Positions 46,579-57,781 of a stretch of 64,000 nucleotides of DNA are shown one piece after another. Numbering within the stretch: position 1 is the first letter of the stretch; the number at the start of each line of letters is the position of its first letter. The stretch comes from Erwinia sp. OLFS4 (lineage in GTDB: Bacteria; Pseudomonadota; Gammaproteobacteria; Enterobacterales; Enterobacteriaceae). The notes below the pieces were generated by a model, which was not told the DNA's origin, searched no databases, and saw only the letters and a program-made list of their open reading frames with translations. Location: positions 1 to 64,000 of the forward strand of contig NZ_MOMB01000006.1 of NCBI RefSeq assembly GCF_002752165.1, in the 5' to 3' direction. Position numbers and translations under genes: made by a program.

Positions 46579-48659
46579 CCCTGGCTCCCGATGGTTGCCG
46601 TCATGCGAATCTGACGGTTGTCACTCAGTTCAAGGTTAGAGAGCACCGCCAGCTGCGGCAGATTACGGCGCAGGAAGCGTGCCAGCAGAGCACGCAACGG
46701 ATGATTGACCAGTAGCACCGGCGGAGCACCAAGTGATTCCTGACGCTGCAACGCTTCAGTTGTCTGCACCAGTAAGCGATCCGCCAGACCAGGTTCGAGG
46801 CCGCCTCCCCCTTGCATGGCCTGCAGCAGCAGGCGCTCAAGCGCCGTATCCAGTCCCAGCACCTGCACTTCTCCCGTGCCGGGGAACCATTGCTGAGTAA
46901 TGGCCCGCCCCAAAGCAACGCGCACCACACTGGTCAGCTCCTGGGCGTCATTCTGTACCGGCGCATGTTCCGCAAGGGTCTCAATCACAGTACGCATATC
47001 CCGGATAGCAACCCGTTCAGACAGCAGATTCTGCAATACTTTATGCAAGGTGGTGAGCGTAATTACCCCGGGAACCAAATCTTCTGTCAGCTTCGGCATT
47101 TCGCTGGATACGCGATCCAGCAGTTGTTGTGCCTCCTGACGGCCAAACAATTCACTGGCATACTGACCAATCAGATGATTAAGGTGTGTTGCCACCACGG
47201 TACTGGCTTCCACCACGGTGAATCCCTGAATCTGTGCCTGCTCTTTCAGCGCACTGTCAATCCACACTGCCTCAAGACCAAAAGCCGGATCGATAGTCGG
47301 CTCACCCGGTAGCGCACCGGCCGCCGTTCCCGGATTAATGGCCATCCAGCGGCCAGGATAGGCATCGCCGCTGCCAATTTCAACGCCCTTCATCAGAATA
47401 CGATAGCGCGCTGGCGGCAAATCCATATTGTCGCGAATATGGACTACCGGCGGTAAAAAACCCATCTCCTGCGCAAATTTTTTACGGATACTGCGAATCC
47501 GCCCCAGCAACTCACCATTTTGCTGATGGTCGACCATCGGGATCAGACGATAACCTACTTCCATCCCCAGTGAATCTTCCAGGTGGACATCATTCCATGA
47601 CGCTTCCGGTGCGCTGGCCGTATCGGCTGCCGGGGCCATTACCGCTGGCGTTACCGGCAGCTTTATTTGCCTGCCACGCATATACCAGGCGAGACCCAAC
47701 AGGGCGCAGGTAAATAACAGAAACACCAGATTCGGCATGCCTGGCACTAACCCCAGCAAGCCGAGAACCGCGGCTGAAAGCAACATCACACGCGGATTAT
47801 TGAACAGTTGCGACACCATCTGTTCGCCAACGTCCTGCTCAGTACTGACCCGGGTTACAATCACACCGGCTGCGGTTGAGATGACCAATGCCGGGATCTG
47901 GGCAACCAGTCCGTCACCAATAGTCAGCAACGTATAACTCTGTGCCGCATCAGCAAAGGGCATTCCATGCTGCACTACCCCCACCAGTAAACCGCCGATA
48001 ACGTTAATCACCATAATCATAATTCCGGCGATAGCATCACCGCGCACAAACTTACTGGCACCGTCCATTGAACCGTAAAAATCAGCTTCCTGAGTGACTT
48101 CAGCACGTCGTTTTTTTGCTTCGTCTTCACCAATCAAACCGGCATTGAGATCGGCATCAATCGCCATCTGCTTACCCGGCATACCGTCCAGCACAAAACG
48201 CGCGCCCACCTCGGCAATACGTCCGGCACCTTTGGTGATGACCATAAAATTAATGATAACCAGAATGATAAAAACCACGATGCCAATAGCAAAATTACCG
48301 CCCACCAGAAAATGGCCAAAGGCTTCCACCACCCGTCCCGCCGCCGCAGCGCCAGTATGGCCCTCAAGCAAAATGATGCGGGTAGAAGCAACGTTAAGCG
48401 ACAGACGCAGCAGCGTTGAAAACAGCAAAATAGTCGGGAAGGCAGCAAATTCCAGCGTTCGCTGAGTAAACATCGCCACCAGCAGTACCATGATGGAAAG
48501 CGCAATATTAAAGGTAAACAGCAAATCCAGCACAAAAGGCGGCAGCGGCAGTACCATCATCGACAAAATCAGCAGAATCAGTACCGGGCCGGCCAGAACC
48601 TGCCACTGTGTCTGTTTAAAATTTTCAGGTAAGCGTAATAAAGCGGCCAGATTAGCCAT
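46575..48659 (-). CDS. flhA: Flagellar export apparatus protein FlhA
   Basis: A 694-residue component of the flagellar type III export gate. It has eight hydrophobic segments in the first half, the conserved FHIPEP-type region NFMVITKGAGRIAEVGARFVLDGMPGKQMAID-like block near residues 135-170, and a soluble C-terminal domain beginning around 345. The start at 48659 gives the family N-terminus ANLAALLRLP; seven extra codons upstream are possible. It overlaps the end of flhB by 8 bp. Confidence 0.97.
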   Translation of the reverse strand: MANLAALLRLPENFKQTQWQVLAGPVLILLILSMMVLPLPPFVLDLLFTFNIALSIMVLLVAMFTQRTLEFAAFPTILLFSTLLRLSLNVASTRIILLEGHTGAAAAGRVVEAFGHFLVGGNFAIGIVVFIILVIINFMVITKGAGRIAEVGARFVLDGMPGKQMAIDADLNAGLIGEDEAKKRRAEVTQEADFYGSMDGASKFVRGDAIAGIMIMVINVIGGLLVGVVQHGMPFADAAQSYTLLTIGDGLVAQIPALVISTAAGVIVTRVSTEQDVGEQMVSQLFNNPRVMLLSAAVLGLLGLVPGMPNLVFLLFTCALLGLAWYMRGRQIKLPVTPAVMAPAADTASAPEASWNDVHLEDSLGMEVGYRLIPMVDHQQNGELLGRIRSIRKKFAQEMGFLPPVVHIRDNMDLPPARYRILMKGVEIGSGDAYPGRWMAINPGTAAGALPGEPTIDPAFGLEAVWIDSALKEQAQIQGFTVVEASTVVATHLNHLIGQYASELFGRQEAQQLLDRVSSEMPKLTEDLVPGVITLTTLHKVLQNLLSERVAIRDMRTVIETLAEHAPVQNDAQELTSVVRVALGRAITQQWFPGTGEVQVLGLDTALERLLLQAMQGGGGLEPGLADRLLVQTTEALQRQESLGAPPVLLVNHPLRALLARFLRRNLPQLAVLSNLELSDNRQIRMTATIGSQG

Positions 48660-49803
48660 CAGTTTTTGTCTCACTTGCAAAGTCCAGTGCGTCCGGCACC
48701 GGCAGATTTTCAGGTTTTTTCGGTATCAGGCCACCTTCGCGCTTCCAGCTTCGCAGCTGCCACACCCAGGCCAGCACTTCAGCGACGGCGGCGTAGAGCG
48801 TACCCGGGATCTGCTGACCGATCTCGCTGTGGCGATACAGCGCTCGTGCCAGCGGGGGGGCCTCCAGTAGCGGAATCCGATGTTCTGCGCCTGACTCACG
48901 AATACGCAACGCAATCTCTCCGGCCCCCTTCGCCAGCACCCTCGGTGCGTTCATTTTCTTTTCAACATATTGCAGCGCCACCGCATAGTGCGTCGGATTA
49001 GTGACTATCACGTCAGCATTGGCGACATCAGCCATCATGCGGCGCTGGGCCGCCGCGCGCATGGCCTGGCGAATCCGCCCTTTAACATGTGGGTCGCCTT
49101 CCTGATTTTTGAACTCTTCACGGATTTCCTGACGCGTCATGCGCAGTTTTTTGTAATAGCTGTAGAGTTGCCAGAAGACGTCAAATGCCACCATCGGCAG
49201 CAGCCCGAGGACCACCAGCATACTGCACATTGCCAGCATATTCAGCGCCCCGGCCAGCGCGGTTAATGGCGATTCGCTAATCAGATGCAACATTAGCGGC
49301 CATTTTGCCCAGATATAGCAGCCGGCCACCGTCGCCACCAATACTGCTTTCAAAACTGACTTAAGCAGTTCGGCAAACGTCTGAGCGGATAGAATCCGGC
49401 CAAGACCGGAAAGCGGATTGAGTTTTTTGGGGTCAAATTTTATCGCTTTACCGCTAATTACCACCCCGCCAAGCAACATCGGGGCCGCGATTGCCATCAA
49501 CACCAGTCCGGCCATTATGGGCACCAGCGCACTGACCGCCTGCATCGCCAGCTTTCCTAACTGAATGAGCATGCGCTGATCATCGTTTAACAGCGCCTGA
49601 TTGAAACTGAGGCCGTCAGACAGCATCGCCGCCAGCACGCGTGCCATATACTCACCGCCCAGCCATAAAATCGCCAGTCCGGCCATCAGCATCAGAAATG
49701 AAGTCAATTCACGCGAACGCGGAATATTCCCCTCTTCCCGGGCTTTCTCTAGTCGGTGAGGTGTTGCGGATTCAGTTTTTTCCTCGTCGCTACCTTCAGC
49801 CAC
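48652..49803 (-). CDS. flhB: Flagellar export apparatus switch protein FlhB
   Basis: A 383-residue export gate protein with four membrane segments and a cytoplasmic domain carrying the self-cleavage motif NPTH, with Asn269-Pro270 at the same numbers as in Salmonella. Cleavage switches export from rod/hook to filament substrates. It starts with GTG 49803. First gene of flhBAE. Confidence 0.96.
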   Translation of the reverse strand: MAEGSDEEKTESATPHRLEKAREEGNIPRSRELTSFLMLMAGLAILWLGGEYMARVLAAMLSDGLSFNQALLNDDQRMLIQLGKLAMQAVSALVPIMAGLVLMAIAAPMLLGGVVISGKAIKFDPKKLNPLSGLGRILSAQTFAELLKSVLKAVLVATVAGCYIWAKWPLMLHLISESPLTALAGALNMLAMCSMLVVLGLLPMVAFDVFWQLYSYYKKLRMTRQEIREEFKNQEGDPHVKGRIRQAMRAAAQRRMMADVANADVIVTNPTHYAVALQYVEKKMNAPRVLAKGAGEIALRIRESGAEHRIPLLEAPPLARALYRHSEIGQQIPGTLYAAVAEVLAWVWQLRSWKREGGLIPKKPENLPVPDALDFASETKTDG

Positions 49804-49988
49804 AGCCCGTTACCCATACCAGCAGTAATTTATAGTGCTATGATGCCAGGACGCGAGCAGAAATAATGCCGCGAGAAAACGCGTAAATCAGGGGTTATTC
49901 TGCTAATGAAGCAGGGTCTGCGTTGCGAAACACCGCAGTCAGTGGGGGGCTGATTGACCCCACTGCCGGGCGAAGAAGAGACAGATTC

Positions 49989-50633
49989 TCAGAAGCCCAG
50001 GCTGTCAAGTAAATCGTCTACCTGCGCCTGATTGGCGACCACACCCTCATCATCGGCGTGAATCTGTGGGCCATTAAGCAGGCTGGCATTATCCTTCACT
50101 TTGCTGGTGACCTCTTCAGGCATATTATCCAGCAGTACCATCACCAATTCGCGTTCAATCGCCTGAACCACGTCGTTCATGCGTTTGATCACCTGCCCGG
50201 TGAGATCCTGGAAATCCTGAGCCATCATGATGTCCATTAGCCGGGCATTTGTAAACGCGGTATGCTGGGGCACTTGTGCAAGAAACTCACGCGTATCGGT
50301 TACCAGCGACCGCGCATCGGCTAGCGCTAGCGGATCTTCAAACCATTTATCCCAGCGCGCTGACAGCTGCTTCGCCTCTTTTTCCATCTCATTCTGACGC
50401 GGCTGGGTATCATCCACCGCATTCAGCACCCGTTCTGCCGCCTGGCTGGTCATTTTCACCACATAATCCAGGCGATCGCGCGCATCGGGGATCGCCTCTG
50501 CCGCTTCAGCAATGGCCTGTTCCAGCCCCAGTTCGCGCAGACTTTTACGTAGCATGCGCGTCAGGGAGCCGATTCGCGAGATAATGTCATTCGCCGTTAC
50601 AGCCTCATCGTCCGGTTTAGCAAGTTTGCTCAT
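49989..50633 (-). CDS. cheZ: Chemotaxis phosphatase CheZ
   Basis: A 214-residue CheY-P phosphatase forming a long helical hairpin. The catalytic glutamine lies in [16 protein letters not shown], and the C-terminal CheY-binding peptide DDLLDSLGF is intact. It follows cheY by 9 bp and is the last gene of the che operon; a GC-rich stem (CAGTGGGG/CCCCACTG) lies at 49940-49965 downstream. Confidence 0.96.
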   Translation of the reverse strand: MSKLAKPDDEAVTANDIISRIGSLTRMLRKSLRELGLEQAIAEAAEAIPDARDRLDYVVKMTSQAAERVLNAVDDTQPRQNEMEKEAKQLSARWDKWFEDPLALADARSLVTDTREFLAQVPQHTAFTNARLMDIMMAQDFQDLTGQVIKRMNDVVQAIERELVMVLLDNMPEEVTSKVKDNASLLNGPQIHADDEGVVANQAQVDDLLDSLGF

Positions 50634-50642
50634 GACAGCTCC

Positions 50643-51032
50643 TTACATACCCAGTTTTTCAAAGATCTTGCCTAATTTTTCTTCCAGTATCGCCGCGGTA
50701 AAAGGTTTTACTACATAGCCATTGGCTCCGGCTTGCGCCGCTGCAATAATATTCTCTTTTTTGGCCTCTGCCGTTACCATCAGTACCGGCAGCTTAGCCA
50801 GTACGTCATCAGCACGAATAGTCTGTAATAGCTGCAGACCATCCATATTCGGCATATTCCAGTCGGAAATAACAAAATCAAAGGAAGAAGCATGCAGCTT
50901 GTTCAGCGCATCGACACCGTCTTCGGCTTCTTCCACGTTGTTAAAACCCAGTTCCTTTAGCAGGTTGCGAACAATGCGACGCATGGTGTTGAAATCGTCC
51001 ACTACCAGAAATCTCAGGTTTTTGTCGGTCAT
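50643..51032 (-). CDS. cheY: Chemotaxis response regulator CheY
   Basis: A 129-residue single receiver domain. Phospho-acceptor Asp57 ([12 protein letters not shown]), acidic pocket Asp12-Asp13 (VVDDF), Thr in MVTAEA and Lys in VVKPF match E. coli CheY. Phosphorylated CheY binds FliM to cause tumbling. Confidence 0.97.
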   Translation of the reverse strand: MTDKNLRFLVVDDFNTMRRIVRNLLKELGFNNVEEAEDGVDALNKLHASSFDFVISDWNMPNMDGLQLLQTIRADDVLAKLPVLMVTAEAKKENIIAAAQAGANGYVVKPFTAAILEEKLGKIFEKLGM

Positions 51033-51074
51033 ACTTACTCCTGTTTTGTCCTGTCCCAGCGGACAGGCGCTTTT

Positions 51075-52118
51075 TTAGATACGTAATGCCTGTCCGGCGC
51101 TAATTTTTGTCAGCATATGCTGACTGATTTGTTGCAGGTCAATCACCTCACTGGCGGCCCCCAGCACAACCGCTTCGCGCGGCATGCCAAATACCACACA
51201 GCTGGCTTCATCCTGGGCAATGGTCCAGGCTCCCGCCTGTTTCATCTTCAGTAATCCGGCCGCGCCATCATTACCCATGCCAGTAAGAATCACGCCGACC
51301 GCATTGCGGCCGGCAAAGTGTGCCACGGAGTTAAATAACACATCGACCGAAGGTTTATGCCGGTTAACCGGTGGGCCCTGATTCAGCTTCACCTGATAAT
51401 TAGCGCCACTGCGTGCCAGCTCCAGGTGCATCGCACCGGGGGCAATATAAGCGTGGCCTGGCAGAACGCGTTCACCATCCTCGGCCTCTTTCACCGTAAT
51501 CTGACACAGCTTATTAAGCCTTTCGGCAAATGATCGGGTAAATCCCGGCGGCATATGCTGGGTAATCAGCAACGCCGGACTGGTTGCCGGCAGCGGCTGA
51601 AGAACATGACGTAGCGCTTCAGTGCCACCGGTCGATGCGCCAATAGCAATCAATTTTTCGCTGCTAAGTAGCGGAATATTCTTCAGAATAGCCGGTGCTA
51701 CAGACAGGTTGTGTCTTGTCAGCCGGGCGCGTGAGGCAGCCCGTAACTTATCGCCGATTATCTGGCTATAGGCCAGCATGCCTTCACGAATGCCCAGATT
51801 GGGTTTAGTAATAAAGTCTACCGCCCCCAGTTCCAGGGCCCGCAAGGTAATCTCAGATCCCTTCCCGGTCAGCGATGAAACCATAATCACTGGCATCGGT
51901 CGCAAGCGCATCAGTTTCTCCAGAAAGTCGAGGCCATCCATCCGCGGCATTTCAACATCCAGCGTCAGCACATCCGGGTTTAACTGTTTAATCAGCTCGC
52001 GAGCTACCAGCGGATCGGGAGCACTGGCCACCATTTCCATATCAGGATGGCTATTGACAATTTCGGTCATTAGCTGACGCATCAGCGCTGAATCGTCAAC
52101 ACACAGCACCTTTATCAT
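51075..52118 (-). CDS. cheB: Chemotaxis methylesterase CheB
   Basis: A 347-residue receiver-methylesterase. Receiver Asp54 is in [12 protein letters not shown]; the esterase nucleophile lies in [12 protein letters not shown], His in ITQHMPPGF and Asp in GMGNDGA. It removes methyl groups from chemoreceptors for adaptation. It follows cheR by 3 bp. Confidence 0.97.
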   Translation of the reverse strand: MIKVLCVDDSALMRQLMTEIVNSHPDMEMVASAPDPLVARELIKQLNPDVLTLDVEMPRMDGLDFLEKLMRLRPMPVIMVSSLTGKGSEITLRALELGAVDFITKPNLGIREGMLAYSQIIGDKLRAASRARLTRHNLSVAPAILKNIPLLSSEKLIAIGASTGGTEALRHVLQPLPATSPALLITQHMPPGFTRSFAERLNKLCQITVKEAEDGERVLPGHAYIAPGAMHLELARSGANYQVKLNQGPPVNRHKPSVDVLFNSVAHFAGRNAVGVILTGMGNDGAAGLLKMKQAGAWTIAQDEASCVVFGMPREAVVLGAASEVIDLQQISQHMLTKISAGQALRI

Positions 52119-52121
52119 TGT

Positions 52122-52997
52122 TCATTTCCTTTCCCTGGCAAGGCCATATACGGTCTGCCCGCGCAGATAAAAATCTTTGCTCAGCTGACTGAAATTTTCT
52201 GAATGGCCTGCAAACAGCAGGCCACCGGGTTTCAGCAGGGGGACAAAGCGCCGTAAAATTTTTTCCTGTGTTCCTTTATCAAAATAAATCATTACATTAC
52301 GACAAAATATTGCATCAAATGGGCCCGGTAGTGCCCATTCGTTAGCCAGCAGATTAAGCTGAGCAAACTGAATCACATTACCCAGTTCACTACGCACCTT
52401 AACCATCCCCGTATGTGGTCCGGTTCCCCGCATAAAAAAGCGCTGTAGCTGCTGTGGTGACAGTGTTCTCAGCTCCTCCTGGCGATAAATCCCCGTGCGC
52501 GCTTTATCCAGCACCTGGGTATCAATATCGGTGGCATGGATCTGAAATTTGCCCGGACCGACTCCCAGGGTTTCTGCCAGCGTGATGGCTATTGAGTACG
52601 GTTCCTCTCCGGTTGAGGCTGCCGCACACCAGACATTAAAACTGCCACTACGTTGTTTTGCCTGCTCCGCCAGCAGTGGAAAATGATGCGCTTCACGAAA
52701 AAACGCCGTCAGATTAGTTGTCAGCGCATTCACGAAAGCCTGCCACTCCGCGCTGCCAGGGTTAGTTTCCAGCTGAGCGAGATAACAGCCGAAATCATCC
52801 AGCTTTAACGCCCGCAAGCGCCGCATCAGGCGGTTGTAGACCATTTCACGTTTATGCCCGGCAAGCACAATCCCTGCTCGTTGATAAATCAGCTCACTGA
52901 TACGCTTAAAATGGCTATCAGATAATGGCAGGCGTTGAAACGCCTGCATTAATGGCGTCACATTGTTCTGTATTTTCTGCAACGTCGGTTTTGTCAT
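52122..52997 (-). CDS. cheR: Chemotaxis methyltransferase CheR
   Basis: A 291-residue receptor methyltransferase. N-terminal helical domain, then the SAM site WCAAASTGEEPYSIA, FCRNVMIYF and GLLFAGHSENF. The ATG at 52997 is preferred over GTG 53006 because AGGTGG is upstream. It should dock on the NWETF tail of the adjacent chemoreceptor. Confidence 0.96.
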   Translation of the reverse strand: MTKPTLQKIQNNVTPLMQAFQRLPLSDSHFKRISELIYQRAGIVLAGHKREMVYNRLMRRLRALKLDDFGCYLAQLETNPGSAEWQAFVNALTTNLTAFFREAHHFPLLAEQAKQRSGSFNVWCAAASTGEEPYSIAITLAETLGVGPGKFQIHATDIDTQVLDKARTGIYRQEELRTLSPQQLQRFFMRGTGPHTGMVKVRSELGNVIQFAQLNLLANEWALPGPFDAIFCRNVMIYFDKGTQEKILRRFVPLLKPGGLLFAGHSENFSQLSKDFYLRGQTVYGLARERK

Positions 52998-53068
52998 ACA
53001 AACCACCTGGCAAGATGCTCCATATCAGGTTTACCCGCTGTATTCCCTGTAATCCGGCGGCACCCCGC

Positions 53069-54745
53069 TCAGAAGGTTTCCCAGTTGTCATGAACATTTA
53101 CCGTTGCCGGCAGCGCTTTTTGACTACCCTCCAGCGGCATCATCTGTGACGGCTCTCTACTGCTATTAACGGCACCAGAATGCGTTTCTTTACTGATACG
53201 GAACAACGCCACCGCCTGGGCCAGTTCGCTGGCCTGACGTTCCAGTGCAGCGGCTGAGGTTGCAGACTCCTGCACCAGGGTAACGTTTTGCTGCGTCACG
53301 CGGTCCATTTCATTGACCGCCGTATTAACCTGATCGATTCCCCAACTCTGCTCATCAGAAGCCGAGGAGATTTCGCCCATAATGTCAGTAACCCGGGTGA
53401 CTGAACTGACGATTTCACTCATTGTCTCTCCGGCGCTTTCCACCAGTACCGCCCCGGCATCAACCCGCGATACGCTCTCCTCAATTAACGACTTAATTTC
53501 TCTGGCCGCACTGGCGCTGCGCTGCGCCAGACTGCGTACTTCACCCGCGACCACGGCAAAACCACGCCCCTGTTCACCGGCCCGTGCCGCTTCCACCGCA
53601 GCGTTTAACGCCAGAATATTAGTCTGGAAGGCAATACCATCAATTACACTGGTAATGTCGGAAATTTTCTTCGAACTGCCGGCAATGTCTTTCATCGTCT
53701 CAACCACACCATCAACGACCTTACCGCCGCGCTGAGCCGTTTCCGAAGCGCTGAGCGCCAGTTTCGATGCCTGGCGGGCATTATCGGCATTCTGCCGTAC
53801 CGTTGAGGTCAGCTGTTCCATGCTGGCGGCCGTTTCTTCCAGCGAGGCCGCCTGCTGCTCGGTACGCGCTGACAGATCGCTGCTACCGGCCGATATGCCG
53901 ATTGCGCCACTATTAATTGCATTTGATCCATCACGCACGCTGCTGACAGTACGTATTAATGACTGTTGCATGTTGCGTAAACTGGCCGCCAGCTGGGTCA
54001 TTTCGTTTTTACCTTCCACGATGATTGGCTGGGTCAAATCACCGTCAGCAATATGACGAATATGGCCGATAGAAAGCGTCAGAGGACGTAGCAGGATACG
54101 GTACATGCCGATCCACACCAGAATGATAATCAGTAATGTCATCAACGCCACGACAGCCAGGATAATCTGCGTCTGCAACCAGGCCGCATTGTTATTCTCC
54201 AGGCCCTGCTTAATCAAAGCATTATTGGTAGTCAGCCACTGATTATAGGTTTTGGAAAACTGATCCTGGTAACCCTGGGTTGGCTGATCAAGATAGTCCT
54301 GAAAACGCCCGCTTTTCAGCATGGCAGCCAGTTCCACCAGCGCGTCATGATAGATGGTGTAATTTGCTTGTACCGCCTGCACTTCCGGAGCGTTGCGGGC
54401 CGTATCCGTCAACGCATTATCAAAACGTGCCCGTGCCTGATTAGCCTCATCCAGCTCATGGATCGCCTGAGTCAGCAGTGACTGAATGCCTCTGTCGGTT
54501 GCCGCCTGTGCCGGATTAAGGGCATAAAGCGTACCCGCCCTCGCCAGCGAAACGCGCGCGTGTACCAATGCCATCCAGGAAAGCCCCATCTCACGCTGCA
54601 ACGTATTAAGATCCTGGTTAAAAATAAAATTCTGCCGATCATCATCCACCGTGCGAAAAAACATGCTTCCGGTAGCAATCTCCAGCAACGTAAACACCAC
54701 CAGCACTGTTACCAGTGCGGTAACCACCTTGATACGCTTATACAT
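53069..54745 (-). CDS. Methyl-accepting chemotaxis protein, Tar/Tsr type
   Basis: A 558-residue chemoreceptor. TM1 near residues 8-30, a periplasmic four-helix (TarH) domain, TM2 near 190-215, HAMP, then the signalling hairpin with [20 protein letters not shown] and the C-terminal CheR/CheB docking peptide NWETF. In the ligand pocket the arginines equivalent to Tar Arg64 and Arg69 are kept (HARVSLAR) but the third (Arg73) is Leu, so aspartate binding is doubtful. It is the only receptor in the operon; tap is absent. It has its own sigma-28 promoter. Confidence 0.93.
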   Translation of the reverse strand: MYKRIKVVTALVTVLVVFTLLEIATGSMFFRTVDDDRQNFIFNQDLNTLQREMGLSWMALVHARVSLARAGTLYALNPAQAATDRGIQSLLTQAIHELDEANQARARFDNALTDTARNAPEVQAVQANYTIYHDALVELAAMLKSGRFQDYLDQPTQGYQDQFSKTYNQWLTTNNALIKQGLENNNAAWLQTQIILAVVALMTLLIIILVWIGMYRILLRPLTLSIGHIRHIADGDLTQPIIVEGKNEMTQLAASLRNMQQSLIRTVSSVRDGSNAINSGAIGISAGSSDLSARTEQQAASLEETAASMEQLTSTVRQNADNARQASKLALSASETAQRGGKVVDGVVETMKDIAGSSKKISDITSVIDGIAFQTNILALNAAVEAARAGEQGRGFAVVAGEVRSLAQRSASAAREIKSLIEESVSRVDAGAVLVESAGETMSEIVSSVTRVTDIMGEISSASDEQSWGIDQVNTAVNEMDRVTQQNVTLVQESATSAAALERQASELAQAVALFRISKETHSGAVNSSREPSQMMPLEGSQKALPATVNVHDNWETF

Positions 54746-55258
54746 ACTTAACCTCAGACTACGCTGAAAAAAACTGTTATTGGTAATACATTGAGTAGCC
54801 CTGTTATCGGCAAAGTGTAAATATACTTTACAGTGTTCAGACTGACCGATCTGACTCTGGCATCACTGAAAAAATCACCCCGACAGGCCGCTGCCCACAG
54901 CGACTATCCGCGCCACAAGATCGCCTGCATCATGGTCAGGCATTGGTACAGCTTATTCCCTGAAAACAGCCGCTCAGAACCTTTGCCGTTTTTCCTGCAC
55001 CGCGCTGGCTGGCTACTACCCGAATCTTAGTCAGCCTGTTTAACCCAGGAATGAAAGCGATATCGCCAAAATATTATCGGCGCGCCTCGCGGGAGGTTTA
55101 GTCGGGATGGTGAAAATTGATGCAAGGCAGAGTGGCGGTTTGATGGCGGCTGATGAGCCAGAAAGCGCGGGGAGACTTATCCGTGATCCCTTCGCATCCA
55201 CCTGCGCGCGGCCAGCGGCTCCGCGCAGGCGAATACGAACGGAAAGGATCTCTGATAA
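54746..55258. other. Long cheW-receptor spacer
   Basis: A 513-bp gap, longer than in E. coli. It contains the sigma-28 promoter at 54804-54830 and a GC-rich hairpin near 55200-55230 (CCTGCGCG with CGCGCAGG). No gene is supportable; a forward 135-codon frame at 55107-55514 runs antisense into cheW and is a shadow. Confidence 0.5.
54804..54830 (-). promoter_or_regulatory. Sigma-28 (FliA) promoter of the chemoreceptor gene
   Basis: On the minus strand TAAA, a 15-bp spacer and GCCGATAA match the FliA consensus exactly. It lies about 60 bp before the receptor start codon, placing receptor and cheRBYZ under late-flagellar control. Confidence 0.9.
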
Positions 55259-55756
55259 TCAGGATGCGCGCAGGGCATCGACCAGCGCCATCTCTTCACT
55301 GTTAAGTAGCTTTTCAATATCAATCAGAATCAACATACGATCGTCCAGCGCCCCCAGCCCGGTGAGGTATTCTGTCGACATAGTGACGGCGAATTCCGGC
55401 GCCGGGCGGATCTGTTCCTGTGTCAGTGATAGCACATCAGACACGCCGTCAACCACAATACCCACCACCCGTTGCAGCAGATTTAACACGATAACCACGG
55501 TATTTTCGTTATAATCGACATCGGACTGCAGAAATTTTACCCGCAGATCGACAATCGGCACGATCACCCCGCGCAGGTTGGTCACCCCTTTAATAAAGGC
55601 CGGGGTGTTGGCAATTCGGGTCACCTGATCGTAACCACGAATCTCCTGCACTTTGAGAATATCAATCCCATATTCTTCATTACCCAGTGTAAAAACCAGA
55701 AACTCCTGGCCAACGGTTTCGCCAGCAAGTCTGGTGACAGTTGCCTTTTCAGTCAT
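55259..55756 (-). CDS. cheW: Chemotaxis coupling protein CheW
   Basis: A 165-residue SH3-like adaptor linking receptors to CheA. Conserved [25 protein letters not shown] near the N-terminus and [16 protein letters not shown] in the middle. It follows cheA by 23 bp. Confidence 0.96.
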   Translation of the reverse strand: MTEKATVTRLAGETVGQEFLVFTLGNEEYGIDILKVQEIRGYDQVTRIANTPAFIKGVTNLRGVIVPIVDLRVKFLQSDVDYNENTVVIVLNLLQRVVGIVVDGVSDVLSLTQEQIRPAPEFAVTMSTEYLTGLGALDDRMLILIDIEKLLNSEEMALVDALRAS

Positions 55757-55779
55757 TGTTTTACCCTTATGCTGTTCAT

Positions 55780-57777
55780 TCAGGCTGCGGCGCTGGCCAC
55801 ACGCTTTTCACGGTTCAGCGTTTGCAGCGCCGATACGTCAACAATTAGCGCGACACTGCCATCGCCAAGGATGGTAGCAGCGGAAATTCCCGGCACTTTG
55901 CGATAATTACTTTCCAGATTTTTTACCACCACCTGATGCTGACCAATCAGCTGATCAACCAGCAGTGCATACCGTTTTCCGCCGCTTTGCAGGATAACCA
56001 CAATGCCCTGTGTCGCGTCTTGTTTTGCGCCAGCCACGTCGAATACATCCCATAATTCAACCAGTGGCAAATATTCTCCGCGCACTTCCAGTACCCGTTC
56101 GCCACCGGCCAGCGCTTTCAGCTCTTCACTACGTGGTTGCAAAGACTCCATTACGGCATTCAGCGGCAGGATAAACACCTCGTTAGCCACCCGCACCGAC
56201 ATACCGTCCAGAATGGCCAGCGTCAGCGGAAGCAAAATACGAATGGTGGTTCCCCTGCCCTGTTTTGAGGCAATTTCAACGTGTCCCCCCATTTCGAGGA
56301 TGTTACGTTTTACGACATCCATACCGACCCCGCGTCCGGAGACATCAGTGACCTGTTCAGCGGTAGAAAATCCTGGCGCAAAAATCAGCATATTAACTTC
56401 ATCATCGCTCATGCCATCATGCACCGGCAGGCCGGAAGAAACCGCTTTTGCCAGAATACGTTCGCGGTTAAGACCCGCACCATCATCCACCACTTCAATA
56501 CAGATATTGCCCCCCTGATGTTCAGCCGAAAGCGTCAGGTTACCGCTGGCAGCTTTGCCCGCTGCAATACGCTTTTCCGGCAATTCCACCCCGTGGTCGA
56601 GGCTGTTGCGTACCAGATGCGTTAACGGATCAATGATGCGTTCAATAAGACTTTTATCCAGCTCGGTGGAGCTACCCAGTAACGTCAGCTCGACTTCTTT
56701 ACCCAGTTTACTGGCCAGATCCCGCACCAGGCGTGGAAAACGGCTGAAGACATATTCCATCGGCATCATGCGAATAGACATCACCGATTCCTGTAAATCG
56801 CGCGCATTGCGCTCCAGCTGGCCCATGCTATTAAGCAAATCGCCATGCTGAACCGGGTCCAGCCGGTTAGAGCGCTGAGCCAGCATCGACTGGGTGATAA
56901 CCAGCTCACCCACCAGATTAATCAGTTGGTCCACTTTTTCCACTGCCACCCGAATACTGTTCGACTCGCCACCACGGGCCGGCGTCGTTTTTTTTGCCGC
57001 ATCTGCTTTGGGCGTCACCGGGACATGCGGGGCGTCAGCCGGCATCCTCTCAGCCGGCGAAACGTCAGTCGCCTGGCCGGCCATCACCGCGGCATTTGCG
57101 GTAAAAGCAATCTGTTTTTCGTCAATCAAAAAGCACAACACTGCGCTAATATCATCCTGACTCACCGGGGTGGTCAGCGATGCCTGCAGACTGTTTTCAC
57201 CGCGCTGGACCCCGCTGACAGTGGCAAGATTAGCCAGTTCTTCAAGCAACAGATCGATTTCACTGGCTTTGAGGTCAGAGAGCATAATATGTAATGTATT
57301 GCTGTTGGCAGCAGCTGAAGCGTCATCGCTGACCGGCGCAGCCAGCGTTATAGGGGTGACGTCAGCCACCGCCGCGGTTTCGCCTTTGCTTTCCAGTGCC
57401 AGCTGACGCAGTGCCTGACAGATATATTCAAAGGCAGCAGCATCCGGCTCCTGTGCGCACTTATAAGCATCTAACTGTTCCTGCATAATGTCCTTCGTTT
57501 CCAAAAACAGGTTGATGATATCGGTACTGAGCTGCATTTCGCCGCGACGTGCACCGTCGAGTATGTTTTCCAGAATATGGGTGGTTTCCTGCAGTACACT
57601 GAATCCAAAAGTGCCAGCCCCTCCCTTAATAGAATGGGCGGCACGGAAAATAGCGTTAAGCTGCTCGGCGTCCGGTGCTGCCGGATCCAGGCCCAACAGA
57701 TGTTGTTCCATATCAGCCAGTAATTCATCGGCTTCATCGAAGAACGTCTGATAAAAATCGCTGATATCCATGCTCAC
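55780..57777 (-). CDS. cheA: Chemotaxis histidine kinase CheA
   Basis: A 665-residue kinase with P1 (phosphorylated His in [14 protein letters not shown] near 48), P2 CheY/CheB-binding, P3 dimerisation, P4 ATPase ([19 protein letters not shown]) and P5 CheW-like domains. The N-terminus starts at GTG 57777 with ATG two codons later, as in E. coli. The Met in KDIMQEQL, which is the start of the short form in E. coli, is conserved. Confidence 0.97.
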   Translation of the reverse strand: MSMDISDFYQTFFDEADELLADMEQHLLGLDPAAPDAEQLNAIFRAAHSIKGGAGTFGFSVLQETTHILENILDGARRGEMQLSTDIINLFLETKDIMQEQLDAYKCAQEPDAAAFEYICQALRQLALESKGETAAVADVTPITLAAPVSDDASAAANSNTLHIMLSDLKASEIDLLLEELANLATVSGVQRGENSLQASLTTPVSQDDISAVLCFLIDEKQIAFTANAAVMAGQATDVSPAERMPADAPHVPVTPKADAAKKTTPARGGESNSIRVAVEKVDQLINLVGELVITQSMLAQRSNRLDPVQHGDLLNSMGQLERNARDLQESVMSIRMMPMEYVFSRFPRLVRDLASKLGKEVELTLLGSSTELDKSLIERIIDPLTHLVRNSLDHGVELPEKRIAAGKAASGNLTLSAEHQGGNICIEVVDDGAGLNRERILAKAVSSGLPVHDGMSDDEVNMLIFAPGFSTAEQVTDVSGRGVGMDVVKRNILEMGGHVEIASKQGRGTTIRILLPLTLAILDGMSVRVANEVFILPLNAVMESLQPRSEELKALAGGERVLEVRGEYLPLVELWDVFDVAGAKQDATQGIVVILQSGGKRYALLVDQLIGQHQVVVKNLESNYRKVPGISAATILGDGSVALIVDVSALQTLNREKRVASAAA

Positions 57778-57781
57778 GTTA

